Part shown: positions 55,909 to 64,000 of the stretch, piece by piece
Position numbering within the stretch: the first letter of the stretch is position 1
Layout: every line of letters begins with the position of its first letter
DNA from: Mesorhizobium wenxiniae
GTDB lineage: Bacteria; Pseudomonadota; Alphaproteobacteria; Rhizobiales; Rhizobiaceae
Direction: 5' to 3'
Length of the DNA: 64,000 nucleotides
Assembly (NCBI RefSeq): GCF_002284535.1
Contig: NZ_NPKH01000011.1
Span: forward strand, 385,115 to 449,114
Notes under the pieces: model-generated
Database searches by the model: none
What the model was told of the DNA's origin: nothing
Seen by the model: only the letters and a program-made list of their open reading frames with translations
Program-made: the position numbers and the translations under genes

Positions 55909-56865
55909 TCAGTCTCCCTGTTGACCTTTTTCAGGTTCGGCTTTGAGAACAGAGGCTTTCTGCCCCATGCTCCCCTCGATCGCGGAAAGCGCCGGGCGCA
56001 GCTTCTGGCCGGTCCCTTCCAGTATCTTCTCGGCCGCATCGGCGCTGGCGGCGCCGGCGGCGAGCAGAATGGCGGTCTTGACGCCGCCGCCGCTCTCCTC
56101 GAGCAGGCGCGCCGCATCGTCCCTGTCGCGCCCGCTGATGGCGGCGACGATGCGTGCGGCGCGGTCGCGCAGCTTGATGTTGTCGGCCATGAGGTTGACC
56201 ATGTAGCCGTCATGCACATGGCCAAGATGGATGGCGGCCAGCGTCGACAGCATGTTGAGCGCGACCTTCTGGGCAGTGCCGGCGCCCATGCGCGTCGAGC
56301 CGGCGATCAGCTCCGGCGGTGTCTCGAGCAATATGGCGATATCGGCCAGCCGAAGCAGCGGCGCATCCTTGTTATTGGCGATGGCGATGGTTGCCGCGCC
56401 GCGGCGCCTGGCGTCCTCGATCGCTCTGACCGCATAGGGTGTCGAGCCGCTGGCCGAGACCGCGATCAGGCAGTCGCCGTCGCCGATGCCGGCAGCGGCA
56501 ACCGCTGCCGAGGCGTCGTCGGTGTCGTCCTCCGGTCCGCCGGCCAGTGTCTTGAAGGCATCGTCGCCACCGGCAATCAGGATGGCGATACGGTCGCGCT
56601 GAATGCCGAATGTACCCGGCAGCTCCAGCGCATCGGCCAGCGCCATCAGGCCCGAGCTGCCGGCTGCCGCGTAAGCGAGCTTGCCGCCGTTGTTCAGCCG
56701 GCTGGCGATGATTTCGGCTGCTTTGGCGATGGCAGAAATGGCGCCGTGCACCGCCTTGGCGGCCTCGATCTGCGCATTGGCCAAAGAGGAAAGGATGGCG
56801 TCCGGGGCCTGGATGTCCAGCCCCTCGGCATTCTGGTGAAGCGCTTCGGTGCGCGTTTCGGCCAT
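55909..56865 (-). CDS. murQ: N-acetylmuramic acid 6-phosphate etherase
   Basis: MurQ cleaves the lactyl ether of MurNAc-6-phosphate to GlcNAc-6-phosphate. The 318-residue SIS-domain protein has SSGLMALADA, SASGSTPYAV and GSTRMGAGTAQK. The start at 56865 (GGAGG upstream) is chosen over an upstream ATG at 56922. It heads the operon with the sugar transporter and is divergent from the nagK unit, whose enzymes would use its product. Confidence 0.95.
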   Translation of the reverse strand: MAETRTEALHQNAEGLDIQAPDAILSSLANAQIEAAKAVHGAISAIAKAAEIIASRLNNGGKLAYAAAGSSGLMALADALELPGTFGIQRDRIAILIAGGDDAFKTLAGGPEDDTDDASAAVAAAGIGDGDCLIAVSASGSTPYAVRAIEDARRRGAATIAIANNKDAPLLRLADIAILLETPPELIAGSTRMGAGTAQKVALNMLSTLAAIHLGHVHDGYMVNLMADNIKLRDRAARIVAAISGRDRDDAARLLEESGGGVKTAILLAAGAASADAAEKILEGTGQKLRPALSAIEGSMGQKASVLKAEPEKGQQGD

Positions 56866-56890
56866 CCGCTTTCCTCCAATCCAGAAAACC

Positions 56891-57042
56891 ATACCAAAAA
56901 AATACCACTTGTCCACACGCATTAGCGATTTCCCTGCCTCGGAATTGGCTTTCGGGCAAAATACGCAGGTTTTTCAACCAGATGCGGCTTAATCTTTTTG
57001 AAACGGAAATTAATCCTTGGCTATTGGTATTTTATTGGTATT
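56891..57042. promoter_or_regulatory. divergent control region with paired TGGTAT sites
   Basis: ATACCA occurs twice, 11 bp apart, on the murQ side (56891-56896, 56902-56907). ATTGGTATT occurs twice, again 11 bp apart (57023-57031, 57034-57042), on the nagK side. Read towards each gene these are the same TGGTAT repeats, one helical turn apart. They are likely binding sites of the GntR/UTRA regulator at 57943. Confidence 0.65.
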
Positions 57043-57064
57043 ATCCGCCGGGAGGAGAAATCGC

Positions 57065-57946
57065 GTGAATTTCGTGCTTGGCATCGATGGCGGCGGCACC
57101 AGCTGCAGGGCGGCCCTTGCAACAGTGGACGGCACCGTCGTCGGCCGCGCCAAGAGTGGTGCGGCCAACATCCGCACCGATCTAACCGGCGCCAGGGCCA
57201 ACATCGTCGAGGCGGCAAAACAGGCCTTTGTCGCCGCCGGACAAGACCCCGAAATGATCCCGCAAACCCCGGCCATCCTCGGCCTCGCCGGCGCCAATGT
57301 CGGCACCTACAGGCAGCAGCTCGAAGCAATCCTGCCGTTCAGCATCAGCCGTGTCGAGACCGACGCCGAGATCGCCCTGGAAGGCGCGGTCGGCTCCGGT
57401 GACGGCGCCATGGCCATCCTCGGCACCGGCACCGCCTACATGGCGCGCAGACAAGGCAAGTCGCGCGCCATCGGCGGGTGGGGATTCCAGGTCGGCGACC
57501 AGGGCAGCGGCGCCCGCATCGGCCGCGACCTGCTCGAACAGACGCTGCTCGCCTATGACGGCATTCGCCAGGGATCGCGGCTGACACAGGCCATACTCAC
57601 CATCTTCCGCAACAATCCCGAGGATTTGGTCGAGTTCACCACCAACGCCAAGCCGGGCGATTTCGGCGGCTTCGCGCCCAAGGTCTTCGAGCATGCCGAA
57701 AAGGGCGATGTCGTCGCCAACTGGATCCTCGACAAGGCGGTCGCCGATGTCGAGGCCGCACTTGGCGTGCTCGATCTCGGCAGCAACGATCCGCTCTGCT
57801 TGCTCGGCGGACTGGCGCCGCTCTATGCACCACGCCTGTCGGCGCGCTACCGGGCGCTGCTGAAGCCGCCGCTCGACGATGCGCTGGGCGGCGCGGTGCA
57901 GATGGCGGTTCGTGTCTTCTCGATGACTGCGGAGGGGGCACGATGA
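57065..57946 (+). CDS. N-acetylglucosamine kinase-like BadF/BcrA ATPase
   Basis: The 293-residue sugar kinase starts at GTG 57065 with GGAGGAG upstream. It has IDGGGTSCRAAL, ILGLAGANVGT, then AILGTGTAYM and GGWGFQVGDQGSGARIG, as in GlcNAc kinases of the BadF/BcrA superfamily. It would make GlcNAc-6-phosphate, the NagA substrate. It overlaps the GntR gene by 4 bp. Confidence 0.9.
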   Translation: MNFVLGIDGGGTSCRAALATVDGTVVGRAKSGAANIRTDLTGARANIVEAAKQAFVAAGQDPEMIPQTPAILGLAGANVGTYRQQLEAILPFSISRVETDAEIALEGAVGSGDGAMAILGTGTAYMARRQGKSRAIGGWGFQVGDQGSGARIGRDLLEQTLLAYDGIRQGSRLTQAILTIFRNNPEDLVEFTTNAKPGDFGGFAPKVFEHAEKGDVVANWILDKAVADVEAALGVLDLGSNDPLCLLGGLAPLYAPRLSARYRALLKPPLDDALGGAVQMAVRVFSMTAEGAR

Positions 57947-58725
57947 GCGAAGCCGCCGACCAGATCTTCGCGACCCTGAAACACTCGGCGCAAAGCGGCG
58001 CACCGCTTTATCTGCAGCTCAGGAAGAGCATCGAGGACGCGGTCAATCGCGGCCTGATCGGACCGGGCGACGCGCTGCCTTCCGAGCGCGACATCGCCAG
58101 CATGGCGGACATTTCGCGCGTCACCGTGCGCAAGGCGGTTCAGGACCTAGTCAAGGGCGGCATCCTCGTCCAGCGCCACGGCTCCGGCACCTTCGTCGCG
58201 CCGCGTATGGAGCGCGTCGAGCAGTCGCTGTCGCGGCTGACGTCCTTCACCGAGGACATGGCGCGGCGCGGCATGGCTGTCCGTTCAGCCTGGCTCGATC
58301 GCGGCCTCTATGCGCCCTCGCCGGACGAGATGATGGTGCTTGGCCTGTCGTCGAACGAGCTGGTGGCACGCGTAGCGCGCCTGCGCATCGCCAACGATAC
58401 GCCGCTGGCGATCGAACGCGCCGCACTGTCGGCCAGCGTGCTGCCGGACCCGGCGGGAATTGGGTCGTCGCTCTATGCGGCGCTGGAAACGACCGGCTTC
58501 CGGCCGGTGCGGGCGGTGCAGCGCATCTCCGCGGCCAATCTCGGCGACGACGACGCGCGCCTGCTCGAAGTGCCGCCAGGCATTGCCGGGCTGCACATCG
58601 AGCGTATTTCCTATCTGGCGAGCGGCAAGGTTATCGAATTCACCCGCTCCATCTACAGAGGCGACGCCTATGATTTCGTCGCCGAACTCCGGCTGAGCGG
58701 GCCGGGCGAAGAGGGCCGGCCATGA
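57943..58725 (+). CDS. GntR/UTRA transcriptional regulator (NagQ-like)
   Basis: The 260-residue regulator has an N-terminal winged helix with LPSERDIASMADISRVTVRKA, followed by the wing RHGSGTFVAP, and a C-terminal UTRA domain (about 95-250). It would sense an amino-sugar phosphate such as GlcN-6-P and control the nag/murQ divergon. It is embedded in the operon, with 4-bp overlaps on both sides. Confidence 0.92.
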   Translation: MSEAADQIFATLKHSAQSGAPLYLQLRKSIEDAVNRGLIGPGDALPSERDIASMADISRVTVRKAVQDLVKGGILVQRHGSGTFVAPRMERVEQSLSRLTSFTEDMARRGMAVRSAWLDRGLYAPSPDEMMVLGLSSNELVARVARLRIANDTPLAIERAALSASVLPDPAGIGSSLYAALETTGFRPVRAVQRISAANLGDDDARLLEVPPGIAGLHIERISYLASGKVIEFTRSIYRGDAYDFVAELRLSGPGEEGRP

Positions 58726-59768
58726 GCGCGACGAGCAGCCAAAAGGGTGACACCCATATGCGGCGCGAGATCGAGGAGATCCCGGAGGCCACCGCGCGCC
58801 TGCTCGACGGCTCGGCAGCGGTGCTGACGGAGGCCGGGCGCGGCATTCGCGAGCGCGATCCGCAGTTCGTCGTCACCGTGGCGCGCGGCTCCTCCGACCA
58901 TGCCGCCACCTTCATGAAGTATGCGGTGGAGCTGACCGCCAGCCTCGCCGTCGCTTCGGTCGGCCCATCGATCGCCTCGATCTATGGCGCCAAGCTCAAG
59001 CTCGGCGGCTCGGCTTGCCTGGCGATCTCGCAGTCGGGCAAGAGCCCGGACATCGTCGCCATGGCGCAGGCCGCGAGAGCCGGCGGTTCGCTGACCGTCG
59101 CCATCACCAACACCGCCGATTCGCCGCTGGCGCGGGCCTCCGATTATGCGATCGACATTCTGGCCGGCCCGGAACGCAGCGTCGCCGCGACGAAGACCTT
59201 CGTCAATTCGGCCGTCGCCGGCCTCGCTTTGATGGCGCATAGCACCGGCGACGACAAGTTGCTGGCGGCGCTCGCCCATTTGCCGGAACATTTCCGCAAG
59301 GCGATCGCCTGCGACTGGATGGCGCTGGCCAGCGCCCTTGAGACGCCGAAATCGCTGTTCATCCTAGGTCGCGGTCCGTCCGCTGCGATCGCCAATGAAG
59401 CAGCGCTTAAGTTCAAGGAAACCTGTGCCATGCACGCCGAGGCCTATAGTGCTGCCGAAGTGATGCATGGCCCGCTGGCACTGGTCGGGCCTGATTTCCC
59501 GGTGCTGGCGCTCGCCGCCCGCGATGCTTCCGAGCCGTCGGTTGCCGAGGCCGCCGACAGCCTGGCGGCCAAGGGCGCGGCCGTCTTTGTGACCTCGGAC
59601 AAGGCGAAAAGCGCTCAGCACCTGCCGCATGTCGCCACCGGCCATCCGCTGACCGACCCGCTGGCGCTGATCGTGTCCTTCTATGGCTTCGTCGAGGCCT
59701 TTGCCCGCCATCGCGGCCTCGATCCGGACACGCCGCCCAATCTGCGCAAGGTGACGGAAACCATATGA
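58722..59768 (+). CDS. SIS-domain glucosamine-6-phosphate deaminase-like protein
   Basis: The 348-residue protein has two SIS domains (about 30-170 and 190-340): RGSSDHAATFMKY, SQSGKSPDIV, then GRGPSAAIANEAALKFKET and HAEAYSAAEVMHGP. It lacks the N-terminal glutaminase domain of GlmS and fits the NagB-II/AgaS deaminases that give fructose-6-phosphate. The ATG at 58722 overlaps the GntR stop; ATG 58758 (MRREIEEIPE) is a likely alternative start. It follows naturally before NagA. Confidence 0.9.
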   Translation: MSATSSQKGDTHMRREIEEIPEATARLLDGSAAVLTEAGRGIRERDPQFVVTVARGSSDHAATFMKYAVELTASLAVASVGPSIASIYGAKLKLGGSACLAISQSGKSPDIVAMAQAARAGGSLTVAITNTADSPLARASDYAIDILAGPERSVAATKTFVNSAVAGLALMAHSTGDDKLLAALAHLPEHFRKAIACDWMALASALETPKSLFILGRGPSAAIANEAALKFKETCAMHAEAYSAAEVMHGPLALVGPDFPVLALAARDASEPSVAEAADSLAAKGAAVFVTSDKAKSAQHLPHVATGHPLTDPLALIVSFYGFVEAFARHRGLDPDTPPNLRKVTETI

Positions 59769-60940
59769 GCGACCGTTTTGCCCTGACTGGGGCCCGGATC
59801 TTCGACGGCGACGACTGGCACGACAATGCCGCGCTTGTCGTGCGTGACGGCCTCGTCGAAGCCATCGTTGCCGTCGGCGCCGTTCCATCCGGTGTCGAGC
59901 GTATCGAAACCGGCGGCGGCATGCTTGCGCCGGGCTTCGTCGACCTGCAGGTTAATGGCGGCGGCGGGGTCATGCTCAACGACCATCCTGATGTCGCCTC
60001 GATCGAAACCATCTGCCGGGCGCACGCGCCGTTCGGCACGACCGCGCTGTTGCCGACGCTGATCACCGACACGCCTGAGATCACCGCGGCGGCGGTTGCC
60101 GCCGGAGCGGAGGCCGGAAAGCAAAAGGTGCCTGGCTTTTTGGGCCTGCATCTCGAAGGCCCGCATTTGTCGATCGCCCGCAAGGGCGCGCATGATCCGG
60201 CGCTGATCCGGCCGATGCTGGATTCCGACCAGGCGATGCTGATTGCGACGCGGAAAACTCTGCCGGTACTGTTGACCACGATCGCGCCGGAATCCGTCGA
60301 CACCGTACGCGTTTCGGCGCTCGCCGAGGCCGGCATCGTCGTCAGCCTCGGCCATTCCGACACCGGCTATGCCAAGGCGCGCGCGTTCGCCGATGCCGGC
60401 GCAACAATGGTCACCCATCTGTTTAACGCGATGAGCCAGATCGGCAATCGTGAGCCGGGGTTGGCGGGTGCTGCCATCGATACGGACACGTTGTTTGCCG
60501 GCATCATCGCCGACGGCATCCATGTCGATCCCGCCACCATGGCCATCGCGCTGCGCGCCAAGCAGGGTCCGGCAAAAATTTTCCTGGTCACCGACGCCAT
60601 GGCGACGATCGGCACCGACATGACCTCGTTCACGCTGAACGGCCGCACCGTCTACCGCAAGGACGGCAGCCTGCGGCTTGGCGACGGGACGCTGGCCGGC
60701 GCCGATCTCGACATGATCTCCGCCGTGCGCTTCGTCCACCGCATTGTCGGACTGGACCTTTCGGAAGCGCTGCGCATGGCTTCGTTCTATCCGGCGCAGG
60801 CGATCGGTCAGTCGCACCGGCTCGGGCGGTTCGCCAACGGCACCGCCGCCGATATCGTTGCGCTGTCGGACGAGTTGGACGTCAGGGGCGTCTGGATAGA
60901 AGGCGACAGGGTTTTCGGGGTCGGCGCCAACTGGGTGTAA
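59765..60940 (+). CDS. nagA: N-acetylglucosamine-6-phosphate deacetylase
   Basis: The 391-residue amidohydrolase has HLEGPHLS with the first metal ligand region, GHSDTGY, THLFNAMSQI and the catalytic TDAM Asp. It removes acetate from GlcNAc-6-P and feeds the SIS deaminase. It ends the operon, 8 bp before the converging matB gene. Confidence 0.96.
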   Translation: MSDRFALTGARIFDGDDWHDNAALVVRDGLVEAIVAVGAVPSGVERIETGGGMLAPGFVDLQVNGGGGVMLNDHPDVASIETICRAHAPFGTTALLPTLITDTPEITAAAVAAGAEAGKQKVPGFLGLHLEGPHLSIARKGAHDPALIRPMLDSDQAMLIATRKTLPVLLTTIAPESVDTVRVSALAEAGIVVSLGHSDTGYAKARAFADAGATMVTHLFNAMSQIGNREPGLAGAAIDTDTLFAGIIADGIHVDPATMAIALRAKQGPAKIFLVTDAMATIGTDMTSFTLNGRTVYRKDGSLRLGDGTLAGADLDMISAVRFVHRIVGLDLSEALRMASFYPAQAIGQSHRLGRFANGTAADIVALSDELDVRGVWIEGDRVFGVGANWV

Positions 60941-60948
60941 CCTTAACG

Positions 60949-62475
60949 TCAGCCGGCTTTGGCCGGAGCGTAGAGGTCCTTGTAGGTTTCGCGCAGCAGG
61001 TTCTTCTGCACCTTGCCCATCGTGTTGCGCGGCAGTTCGTCGACGAAGATCACCTGCTTCGGGTGCTTGAATTTCGCCAGCCGCCCGGCGATGGCGCCGA
61101 CGATCTCGGCAGCGGTGATGGTCGAGGCCGGCGTCCGCACCACGATCGCGGTGACGCCCTCGCCGAAATCCGGATGGGCAACGCCGATGACAGCGCTTTC
61201 GGCGACGCCGGGCAGCGCGTCGATCTCGCTCTCGACCTCCTTCGGATAGATGTTGTAGCCGCCGGAAATGATCAGATCCTTGCCGCGCCCGACGATGTGG
61301 ACATAGCCGTCGGCGTCGATCAGGCCGAGATCCCCGGTGATGAAGAAGCCGTCATCACGGAATTCCGCCTTGGTCTTTTCCGGCATGCGCCAATAGCCGC
61401 CGAAGACATTGGGGCCCTTCACCTCGATCATGCCGACCTCGCCCTGGGCAAGTGTTTCGCCGCTGTCGGGGTCGGCGATGCGCAGCGCGACGCCGGGTAA
61501 GGGGAAGCCGACCGTGCCGGCGCGCCGCTCGCCATCATAGGGGTTCGACGTGTTCATGTTGGTCTCGGTCATGCCGTAGCGCTCGATGATCGAATGGCCG
61601 GTGCGCTCGCGCCAGGCCTTGTGCGTCTCGGCCAGCAGCGGCGCCGATCCGGAAACGAACAGGCGGATGTTTTTCGCCGCTTGCCGGTTCAAGCCGTCCT
61701 GCTGCAACAGGCGCACATACAAGGTCGGCACGCCCATCAGCGCCGTGGCTCGCGGCAGCAGCGAGACGATGCGGGCCGGGTCGAACCTGGTTTCGAACAG
61801 CATCGAGGCGCCGGCCATCAGGATGACGTTGGTGGCGACGAAGAGGCCATGCGTGTGGAAGATCGGCAGCGCGTGGATCAAGACGTCTGCGGCAGTGAAG
61901 CGCCACTGGTCGACCAGAACCCGCGCATTCGAGGCGAGGTTCTCATGGCTGAGCATGGCGCCTTTCGAGCGGCCGGTGGTCCCCGACGTGTACAGGATCG
62001 CCGCAAGATCGTCCGGCCCGCGCACCACGTCGCAAAAGTCCGAAGACCGCCGCGAGGCCTGATCCATCAGCGAGCCTTCGCCATTGCCACCGAGCGTGAC
62101 TGCGATAGCGCCCGATCTCTCCGCCAAGGCCCCGATATCGGCTGCCCGTGCCGGATCGCAGACGACCAGCCGCGGCTCGGCATCGCCGAAGAAGTAGTCG
62201 AGCTCGGTCAGCGTGTAGGCGGTGTTGAGCGGCAGGAAGACCGTGCCGGCGCGCAGGCAAGCGAGATAGAGGAGAATGGCCTCGGCGCTCTTCTCGACCT
62301 GGACGGCGACGCGGTCGCCGGGTTCGACGCCCAATTGCAGAAGCGCATGTGCCAGTTGCGCGGACTGCGCCAGCATATCGCCATAGGAGATCGAGCGCCC
62401 GTCATCCGTCTCCATCAACAGACGCTCGGGCGCCGGCATCCCGGCGCGGAAAGCGTCGAACAAATGGTTGGTCAT
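60949..62475 (-). CDS. matB: malonyl-CoA synthetase MatB
   Basis: The 508-residue ANL-family ligase has YTSGTTGRSKGAM, YGMTETNM, then DLGLIDADGYVHIVGRGKD and the C-terminal Lys in PRNTMGKVQK. It activates malonate to malonyl-CoA. A long N-terminal ATG extension was rejected; ATG 62475 has GGAGG upstream and starts MTNHLFDAF. It overlaps the decarboxylase stop by 4 bp, as in rhizobial matAB. Confidence 0.95.
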   Translation of the reverse strand: MTNHLFDAFRAGMPAPERLLMETDDGRSISYGDMLAQSAQLAHALLQLGVEPGDRVAVQVEKSAEAILLYLACLRAGTVFLPLNTAYTLTELDYFFGDAEPRLVVCDPARAADIGALAERSGAIAVTLGGNGEGSLMDQASRRSSDFCDVVRGPDDLAAILYTSGTTGRSKGAMLSHENLASNARVLVDQWRFTAADVLIHALPIFHTHGLFVATNVILMAGASMLFETRFDPARIVSLLPRATALMGVPTLYVRLLQQDGLNRQAAKNIRLFVSGSAPLLAETHKAWRERTGHSIIERYGMTETNMNTSNPYDGERRAGTVGFPLPGVALRIADPDSGETLAQGEVGMIEVKGPNVFGGYWRMPEKTKAEFRDDGFFITGDLGLIDADGYVHIVGRGKDLIISGGYNIYPKEVESEIDALPGVAESAVIGVAHPDFGEGVTAIVVRTPASTITAAEIVGAIAGRLAKFKHPKQVIFVDELPRNTMGKVQKNLLRETYKDLYAPAKAG

Positions 62476-63842
62476 GCATCCCTCCGAGTCTGGGCAGCCG
62501 CCGGAAGCGGCGGTGCGGCCGGTCTCGCCGGTTTCGGCAGCAGGCGGCGCACAGCGGGCGCGGCCGCCACATCGTTCCTGGCGGCGTACAGCTCGTGGTT
62601 CTTCTCGATATCGTCGAGCTTGTAGCGATAATTGACCATCAGGCCATGCGCCTGACGTAAGGCGCGGGGCGACAGGTCGCCGAAAAGGTCGATGCGCTCC
62701 AGCCGCGCGCCATTGCCGAGATGAAACCGGGCGACCGGATCGATCACCTTGCCGGAGGCGGTGCGGGCTTCGAGGAAATACTGTGCCGCAAGAGGAAGCA
62801 GGGCCTGGCCCACGCGGTCGCGCATGGCAGCATCCGCGTGCCAACCCTGGTTGGCGACGAGGTCCAGCACTTCGGCGGCGGAGGGGATGGTTTCGGCCTG
62901 CTCGGCCAGCCAGCGGGCAAAGCCCGGCACCGGGGACAGTGTGACGAAATCGGTCAGGCCGGGAAGGTCGCGGCGCAGGTCCTCGACCACCTGCTTGATC
63001 AGGAAGTTGCCGAACGAGATGCCGCGCAAGCCCTCCTGGCAGTTGGAGATGGAATAGAACACTGCCGTCGTGGCCTGCCGTGGCTGCACCAGCGGCCGCT
63101 CGTCGGCAAGCAGCTCGGCGATTGTCGTCGGCATCGCCCGGGTGAGCGCGACCTCGACGAAGATCAGCGGCTCGTCACCGAGCTGTGGATGAAAGAACGC
63201 ATAGCAGAGCCGGTCGTCGGGTTCGATCCGACGGCGCAGATCGTCCCAGGTGTGGATGGCGTGCACCGCCTCGTAGCGGATGATTTTTTCCAGAATGTTG
63301 GCTGGCGTCGACCAGTCGATCCGCCGCAGCACCAGGAAGCCGCGGTTGAACCATGACGACAGGAGGTGCGTGAAGTCGGCATCGACGATGGCGAGATCGG
63401 GCGATGTGGGCAGCCGGGCAAGCAGATCCTGGCGCATGCGCACCAGCGTCTCGATGCCGCCGGGCGCCAGGTTCAGGCGGCGCAGAAGCTCCTGTCTTGC
63501 CGGTTCGGCGGCATCATGCAGGGTAAGTGCCGAGCGATCGTCGGGCGCGGCGCGATAGGCATCCACCGCGGCGGCAAGCTTGGCATGATCGGTGCCGAAG
63601 CGATCGCGCAGCACATGCAGGAAAGCCAGCCTTCCGTCGGCGCCGAGGGTGCGCCAGCGCTCAAGGATTTCCCGGGCATAGGCGACGCCCGATGCCTCGC
63701 CCTGGCTGGAAAGCAGACGGGCGCACAGACGCCCCAGGCTGTCGGCCGAGACCGGCTCGTCACCGCGAACGAGGTTCAGCATCATCCGGCCGCGATCGGC
63801 GATGGTGTTCAGCAGGTCAGCGAAGAAAGGGCTGCGGTTCAT
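62472..63842 (-). CDS. matA: malonyl-CoA decarboxylase
   Basis: The 456-residue protein is MCD, which turns malonyl-CoA into acetyl-CoA and CO2. It has EASGVAYAREILERW, the helical N-terminal domain (1-160), then VHAIHTWDDLRRRIEPDDR, CYAFFHPQL and a catalytic-type YSISNCQEGLRGISFG. The start MNRSPFFADLL at 63842 fits the family; ATG 63890 (MPLRTF) is an alternative. The last residues are Pro/Ala-rich. In rhizobia malonate use matters in nodules, but the genes also occur in non-symbiotic strains. Confidence 0.93.
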   Translation of the reverse strand: MNRSPFFADLLNTIADRGRMMLNLVRGDEPVSADSLGRLCARLLSSQGEASGVAYAREILERWRTLGADGRLAFLHVLRDRFGTDHAKLAAAVDAYRAAPDDRSALTLHDAAEPARQELLRRLNLAPGGIETLVRMRQDLLARLPTSPDLAIVDADFTHLLSSWFNRGFLVLRRIDWSTPANILEKIIRYEAVHAIHTWDDLRRRIEPDDRLCYAFFHPQLGDEPLIFVEVALTRAMPTTIAELLADERPLVQPRQATTAVFYSISNCQEGLRGISFGNFLIKQVVEDLRRDLPGLTDFVTLSPVPGFARWLAEQAETIPSAAEVLDLVANQGWHADAAMRDRVGQALLPLAAQYFLEARTASGKVIDPVARFHLGNGARLERIDLFGDLSPRALRQAHGLMVNYRYKLDDIEKNHELYAARNDVAAAPAVRRLLPKPARPAAPPLPAAAQTRRDA

Positions 63843-63938
63843 CGATCCGACCGTCGGAGAGGAGCCCTGCGGGAAGGTCCGAAGAGGCATCAGGGTGAGA
63901 CAGAGAATATGGATGTAGTTTCTGTTATGCCAATAAAC

Positions 63939-63956
63939 TTGCCCAAAAATGGACAA
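63939..63956. promoter_or_regulatory. imperfect palindrome in the mat divergent region
   Basis: TTGCCC-AAAAAT-GGACAA is a near-palindrome (one mismatch), lying between the decarboxylase gene and the divergent gene that starts at 63981. It could be an operator for a MatR-type regulator. Confidence 0.3.
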
Positions 63957-63980
63957 AGACATTTTTGACTGGGGGACCGT

Positions 63981-64000
63981 ATGTCACGAGCACAAGCGCA
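63981..64000 (+). CDS. start of a divergent gene, possibly the mat regulator
   Basis: ATG 63981 with GGGGGA upstream opens a frame (MSRAQA) that runs off the right edge after six codons. In rhizobia a GntR regulator (MatR) is commonly divergent from matAB, which is why it is suggested here. The sequence is too short to confirm it. Confidence 0.4.

Overview
The window reads as a chromosomal segment of an alphaproteobacterium of the order Hyphomicrobiales, most likely Mesorhizobium or a close relative. This rests on the high G+C content, the rhizobial urease gene set, a NodF/NodE-like pair, malonyl-CoA decarboxylase/MatB, an AmiC/AmiR amide operon, and many long palindromic intergenic repeats. 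No database search was possible; family names come from motifs and recalled family sequences.

Layout. 1-8197 (mostly minus strand): a class II aldolase fragment and a urease locus in the order ureD, ureA, DUF1272, ureJ/hupE, ureB, then ureC, ureE, ureF, DUF3995, ureG. Two opposite-strand secreted-protein genes split it between ureB and ureC. 8202-15015: a palindromic repeat cluster, a nodF/nodE-like pair with a glutathione S-transferase, a histone-H1-like basic protein, a P-loop kinase, a mutarotase-like protein and a penicillin-binding lipoprotein. 15407-15483: tRNA-Arg(CCG). 15484-24044: an island with a DNA phosphorothioation (Dnd) cluster: dndC, a 71-residue protein, dndD, a DndE-like/FtsK fusion and a TusA-like sulfur carrier on plus; a DndB-like DGQHR protein and a membrane protein on minus. 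It ends in remnants of an IS3-type transposase and a sacsin-type GHKL ATPase.

24058-31670: small proteins, a MarR/isoprenylcysteine-methyltransferase divergon with twin operators, then an amino-acid/D-amino-acid type catabolic run (ProC-like, D-2-hydroxyacid dehydrogenase, DAO-type oxidase, broken RidA, N-carbamoyl-D-amino-acid-hydrolase-like amidase). A scrambled zone follows, with a GIY-YIG gene bracketed by 70-bp inverted repeats and a 154-bp duplicate of the amidase 3' end. 31674-43674 (minus): an amide-sensing operon (amiC, amiR, dipeptide-type ABC transporter, formamidase, double ATPase) preceded by hydantoinase A and B.

43886-50333 (plus): ferredoxin-NADP reductase, DeoC, a two-domain aldehyde dehydrogenase, and an SDR plus fumarylacetoacetate-hydrolase pair suited to deoxy-ketosugar acid breakdown. 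50539-60940: an amino-sugar divergon, with murQ and an ABC sugar transporter on minus and an N-acetylglucosamine kinase, GntR/UTRA regulator, SIS deaminase and nagA on plus, sharing a control region with paired TGGTAT half-sites. 60949-64000: matB and malonyl-CoA decarboxylase, with the start of a divergent gene at the right edge.
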